A stretch of 35,970 nt of DNA from Firm-13 sp964617375. GTDB taxonomy: Bacteria; Bacillota; Clostridia; Saccharofermentanales; Saccharofermentanaceae. Both the position numbers and the translations under genes were made by a program. The DNA is taken from positions 1-35,970 of the forward strand of contig CAZTXQ010000030.1 of the NCBI GenBank assembly GCA_964617375.1, written 5' to 3'. The notes beneath the pieces are model-generated. The model was not told the origin of the DNA. It saw only the letters and a program-made list of their open reading frames with translations, and searched no databases. Positions 33,047 through 35,970 of the stretch are shown piece after piece (within the stretch, counting starts at the first letter, position 1; each line of letters opens with the position of its first letter).

Positions 33047-33096
33047 AAAAAAAGGCTGCCTCATCCGACTTGTGTTACAAGTCTTTTGAGGCAGCC
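33047..33096 (-). terminator. Terminator of proS
   Basis: GGCTGCCTCA (33054-33063) pairs with TGAGGCAGCC (33087-33096), and an inner stem GACTTGT/ACAAGTC sits at the top. On the minus strand seven T follow (33053-33047). It is back to back with the preceding plus-strand terminator. Confidence 0.9.
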
Positions 33097-33122
33097 CGTT
33101 CATTCTGTACGGATATTCGGGA

Positions 33123-34826
33123 TTAACCCTTCACCATTTGGATCACTTTCGCGACGGCTTCGTCGGCACTCAGCTCCAGGACGGCGCCTCCGGCACGCTC
33201 TTTAAACTCCACGATACCGTCTTTGGCTTTCCTGCCCGCGGTTATTCTGAGAGGGATACCGATCAGGTCGGCATCCTTGAATTTGACACCGGGTCTCTCG
33301 TCACGGTCGTCGAGAAGCACTTCAATTCCGGCTTCTTCGAGTTTCGCATGAATTTCGCCGGCCAGGCTGTTGATCGCCTCATCGGTCGTATTGGTCGGTA
33401 CGACAATCGCGTGATACGGAGCGGAAGAAAGCGGCCATACAATTCCGTTCTCGTCATTGTGCTGCTCGATAATCGCAGCAAGCGTACGCCCGACGCCGAT
33501 ACCGTAGCATCCCATGATCATGGATTTCTCCTGACCCTCCTGGTCGAGATACTTGCAGCCGAGCGCGTCCGAATACTTGGTTCCGAGCTTGAAAATATGT
33601 CCCACCTCGATACCGCGGCAGGTTTCCACCGGTGCACCGCAGACAGGGCACGGATCGCCGCTCTGAATGGTCCGGATGTCGGCAATCTTCGTAGGAGTAA
33701 AATCACGCGTCATATTGACGTTCTTAAGGTGAAAGTCCGTATCGTTGGCGCCTGTGATAAAGTTCGCCATGACAGAAACTTCAGTATCAACGATCAGGTC
33801 AACGGCTTCCTTAAGTCCGACAGGCCCCGCAAATCCTACGGCCGCTCCCGTCACGCGCTCGACATCCGCAAAACTTGCGAGTGAAAGCTCGGTCGCGTCG
33901 TACATATTGGAGAGCTTGGTCTCATTGATTTCGCGGTCGCCTCTTACCATTACGGCGACGATCTTGCCGTCGATCGAATACAGAATCGTCTTCGCGAAAT
34001 CCCGTGAAGATGCGTTCATGAACTGCACCAGTTCTTCTATTGTGTGCACATTCGGGGTTTGCATCTTTTCGACAGGAAGAAGCCCGGGCGTCTGATCAGG
34101 CTTTTCCGCCTTGCAGACAGCCTTCTCTTCATTTGCCGCATATCCGCAGGACGGGCAGTACGCGATGGCATCCTCACCGACGGACGACTTTACCATGAAT
34201 TCCTGTGATCCGGAACCGCCCATGGCACCGGAATCGGCGTCGACCAGAATATAATCAAGACCGAGACGGTCAAAAATACGGCAATACGCCTTATGCATGG
34301 CCTTGTACGATACATCGAGACCCGCTTCGTCCGTGTCAAAGCTGTAAGCATCCTTCATCACGAATTCACGGCAGCGCATCAGACCGAAGCGCGGGCGCTT
34401 CTCATCTCTGTACTTGTGCTGTATCTGATAAAGCGTAACGGGAAGCTGACGGTACGAACGGATGTTATCCCTTACCGCTTCAGTAAAAGGCTCCTCATGT
34501 GTCGGTCCAAGACAGAACTGACGGCCGCCTCTGTCGAGAAGCCGGAACATCTCCTGCCCGAACTTATCCCAGCGTCCGGATGCCATATAGACCTCGGCCG
34601 GAAGAACGGCCGGCATAATAAGCTCCTGGGCTCCGGCGCGATCCATCTCCTCGCGGACAATGTTCTCGACCTTGCGGTAAGCGCGATATCCCATCGGAAG
34701 AAAAGAATAAATACCCGATGCCACTTTGCGCAGCATCCCGGCACGGAGCATCAGCTGATGACTGACGATTTCCGCATCCGCGGGAATTTCTCTTTGAGTC
34801 GGCATAAAAAGCTTCGAAACACGCAT
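33123..34826 (-). CDS. proS: Proline--tRNA ligase, bacterial type with insertion domain
   Basis: This 567-residue enzyme attaches proline to its tRNA. It is the bacterial type: the class II core begins SHQLMLRAGMLRKVASGIYS, motif 2 appears in RPRFGLMRCREFVMKDAYSF, and motif 3 in MGCYGIGVGRTLAAIIEQH. The editing (INS) domain that removes mischarged alanine lies between about 230 and 385 (TIEELVQFMNAS, VMVRGDREINETKL). The C-terminal anticodon-binding domain has VLLDDRDERPGVKFKDADLI. A GGGAG site precedes the start. No T-box leader fits the short upstream gap, so regulation by uncharged tRNA is unlikely; the gene has its own promoter and terminator. Confidence 0.97.
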   Translation of the reverse strand: MRVSKLFMPTQREIPADAEIVSHQLMLRAGMLRKVASGIYSFLPMGYRAYRKVENIVREEMDRAGAQELIMPAVLPAEVYMASGRWDKFGQEMFRLLDRGGRQFCLGPTHEEPFTEAVRDNIRSYRQLPVTLYQIQHKYRDEKRPRFGLMRCREFVMKDAYSFDTDEAGLDVSYKAMHKAYCRIFDRLGLDYILVDADSGAMGGSGSQEFMVKSSVGEDAIAYCPSCGYAANEEKAVCKAEKPDQTPGLLPVEKMQTPNVHTIEELVQFMNASSRDFAKTILYSIDGKIVAVMVRGDREINETKLSNMYDATELSLASFADVERVTGAAVGFAGPVGLKEAVDLIVDTEVSVMANFITGANDTDFHLKNVNMTRDFTPTKIADIRTIQSGDPCPVCGAPVETCRGIEVGHIFKLGTKYSDALGCKYLDQEGQEKSMIMGCYGIGVGRTLAAIIEQHNDENGIVWPLSSAPYHAIVVPTNTTDEAINSLAGEIHAKLEEAGIEVLLDDRDERPGVKFKDADLIGIPLRITAGRKAKDGIVEFKERAGGAVLELSADEAVAKVIQMVKG

Positions 34827-34864
34827 ATTTTTATCTCCCTACGGTTGGTTTATAAACATAAGTG

Positions 34865-34894
34865 AGTATACTTTTATGGCATGTCTTTTGTCAA
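34865..34894 (-). promoter_or_regulatory. Promoter of proS
   Basis: On the minus strand a perfect TTGACA (34894-34889) is followed after 18 bases by TATACT (34870-34865), a five-of-six match, about 38 bases before the proS start. It lies just after the stop codon of the ECF gene. Confidence 0.75.
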
Positions 34895-34934
34895 ACCGCA
34901 AATCCCCTAAAAGGCGGTGCGCAAGGCATGAAGC

Positions 34935-35510
34935 TTATCCGTTCAGCTTGTTTCGGATCGAAGAGCGCTGCTTATCGAGTGCCAGCGACAGAAGTATGCC
35001 GATTAATATGCCGACTCCACCCTGCCCCGCATTCGCGAGTAAAGAGCCCGCAGCCGCGGCCGGTCCATACATAAAGGGCAGTGATTCATACAAAAAATAA
35101 CCGCCGATCATGATCATTTCGGCAATGGTAAACGCGATGAGTCTTTTTGCGATCCCGACTTTTTCATTTCTCAAAAGCAAGCCCGCAATCAGTCCCATCA
35201 TGCCCTTGATCAGAAAGGTCGCCGCTATATAGTTCGGATAGCCGGCGATCAAGTCGGCAAGTCCGGATCCGATTGCCGCGGGAAAAAAGGCCACCGGGCC
35301 GAGAAGGAACGAAGCGATCAGTATAAATCCGTCGCCGAGATTAGCATATCCGATACCCGTCGGGACCTTAAGCTGTGTCGCAAGAAGGATCAGCGCCGCA
35401 AAAACACCCGCAACGGTAATCTTCAGGATCGACATCCTGTTTCTTTTGTTCCCGGGATGCTTGCCCGAATCCGGGAATTTTTTTTCTGTCTCTTTATTTT
35501 CCATATCCAT
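34935..35510 (-). CDS. ECF-transporter S component, possibly for vitamin B6
   Basis: This protein of about 191 residues has six membrane helices and the look of an ECF-transporter substrate-binding (S) component: ITVAGVFAALILLATQLKV, LGDGFILIASFLLGPVAFF, and AAIGSGLADLIAGYPNYIAA. An N-terminal tail of about 30 mostly polar, basic residues precedes the first helix. S components capture a vitamin or metal and dock with a shared ATPase and EcfT, which are not in this window. The divergent neighbour is a MocR/PdxR-type regulator, and in Firmicutes such regulators often control pyridoxine genes. Pyridoxine uptake is therefore my inference. The start is uncertain: ATG codons at 35528, 35510 and 35504 all have weak ribosome sites. 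Confidence 0.82.
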   Translation of the reverse strand: MDMENKETEKKFPDSGKHPGNKRNRMSILKITVAGVFAALILLATQLKVPTGIGYANLGDGFILIASFLLGPVAFFPAAIGSGLADLIAGYPNYIAATFLIKGMMGLIAGLLLRNEKVGIAKRLIAFTIAEMIMIGGYFLYESLPFMYGPAAAAGSLLANAGQGGVGILIGILLSLALDKQRSSIRNKLNG

Positions 35511-35540
35511 ATTGCACCGTACTTTCATAGGATAACGTCT

Positions 35541-35569
35541 TTGATGTTGCTATTCTACGCAGTTATTGA
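35541..35569 (+). promoter_or_regulatory. Candidate promoter of the MocR-type regulator
   Basis: TTGATG (35541-35546) and TATTGA (35564-35569) are separated by 17 bases, each matching consensus at four of six positions. It lies in the short gap between divergent genes and overlaps one arm of an inverted repeat. Confidence 0.35.
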
Positions 35570-35610
35570 TACCATTAAAAGTGCCAATTTCGCCATTTTT
35601 ATAGGTATCA
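35567..35610. repeat. Inverted repeat between ECF gene and MocR regulator
   Basis: TGATACC (35567-35573) and GGTATCA (35604-35610) form exact inverted arms separated by 30 bases, between the two divergent genes and just before the regulator's ribosome site. It is a candidate operator for the regulator; arms of seven bases can also arise by chance. Confidence 0.45.
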
Positions 35611-35625
35611 GTTTCGGAGGTACAC

Positions 35626-35970
35626 ATGTATATTCCGGCAATCCGCCAGGACGTAAAGGTTTCTCTCTATTTTCAAATATACGAATCCATAAAAGAGGAG
35701 ATTCTCCGCGGGCGCCTCGTTCCGGGTGAACATCTACCGTCAAAGCGTGTCCTCGCCTCTTCCCTCGGGGTTTCGACAAATACCATTGACGCAGCCTATC
35801 AGCAGCTGGTATCCGAAGGATATCTCGAAGCACGGCCGGGAAGCGGATATTATGTGCTGGATCCCGGCGTTTTACCCGTTAAGGATATGACAATCGAAGC
35901 GGATTCTTCGGATTTACACCCTCCCTGCCCGGACAATCCGATCCTTGATTTTTCGCCGAACGGTGTCGAT
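35626..35970 (+). CDS. MocR/PdxR-type GntR regulator with aminotransferase domain (partial)
   Basis: The gene runs off the window end after 115 codons. The visible part is a GntR winged helix (about 10-75: FQIYESIKEEILRGRLVPGE, LASSLGVSTNTIDAAYQQLV, EGYLEARPGSGYYVL), then a linker and the beginning of a region (NPILDFSPNGVD) that in MocR regulators leads into a PLP-binding aminotransferase-like domain. GGAGG lies five bases before the ATG at 35626. A plain GntR regulator without an aminotransferase domain is possible, but the linker and DFSPNGVD are characteristic of MocR. It is divergent from an ECF S component. Members such as PdxR sense pyridoxal phosphate, so it may control B6 uptake or synthesis. 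Confidence 0.85.
   Translation, partial: MYIPAIRQDVKVSLYFQIYESIKEEILRGRLVPGEHLPSKRVLASSLGVSTNTIDAAYQQLVSEGYLEARPGSGYYVLDPGVLPVKDMTIEADSSDLHPPCPDNPILDFSPNGVD

Noticed and set aside
34827..34934. Possible T-box or other leader RNA before proS
   Set aside because: The gap is only about 108 bases and contains a well-formed promoter close to the gene, leaving about 30 bases of leader, far too short for a T-box.
35511..35625. Possible vitamin riboswitch before the ECF S component
   Set aside because: The divergent gap is about 115 bases, with no recognisable riboswitch core; a protein regulator next door is a simpler explanation.

Overview
The window reads as a contiguous piece of a Bacillota chromosome, most likely class Clostridia. 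The evidence is a set of families typical of that group: a protein with a Spo0A-type C-terminal domain, a DUF512/radical-SAM-like protein beside der, DUF1934, DUF1858, a MltG-U32 pair, an ECF-transporter S component, an AI-2E/PerM permease and strong GGAGG ribosome binding sites. Base composition looks close to 50% GC and fairly even. I see no insertion sequence, integrase, CRISPR array, rRNA or tRNA, and no obvious transferred island. Genes are dense: 34 coding regions are supported, the last one cut by the window end.

Layout. 1-3050: an OmpR-type response regulator and a 7TM-DISM sensor kinase. 3156-7686: a small DUF1858 protein, then an AraC regulator divergent from a three-gene sugar cassette (xylose-isomerase-like enzyme, PfkB kinase, class II aldolase). 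7690-9108: a two-subunit Fe-S fumarase-type hydratase on the minus strand. 9349-9624: HU with its own promoter and terminator. 9718-14474: a minus-strand run of a PC4/YdbC protein, a membrane protein, ligA, 5-formyl-THF cyclo-ligase, a small membrane protein and a Spo0A_C-domain protein. 14639-15493: a membrane-anchored metallophosphoesterase. 15564-17948: glycogen phosphorylase (minus). 18250-21640: plus-strand prepilin peptidase, degenerate CPBP protein and AI-2E permease. 21778-28817: a tight minus-strand run DUF512-der-typA-mltG-U32. 28936-29121: rpmF. 29260-31687: ddl-murI-DUF1934 (minus). 31962-32963: RluA-type pseudouridine synthase (plus). 33123-34826: proS (minus). 34935-35970: an ECF S component divergent from a MocR/PdxR-type regulator.

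How it works together. Most of the window is housekeeping: translation (proS, rpmF, typA, der, RluA, U32), DNA maintenance (ligA, HU) and cell wall (ddl, murI, mltG). The accessory content is the sugar cassette, whose enzymes in order suggest aldose to ketose to ketose-1-phosphate to DHAP plus an aldehyde, and the ECF/MocR pair, which suggests vitamin B6 uptake. The most unusual proteins are the Spo0A_C protein lacking a recognisable phosphorylatable receiver domain and a CPBP-family protein in which three catalytic-motif positions are substituted. I did not find a clearly new defence or mobile system.
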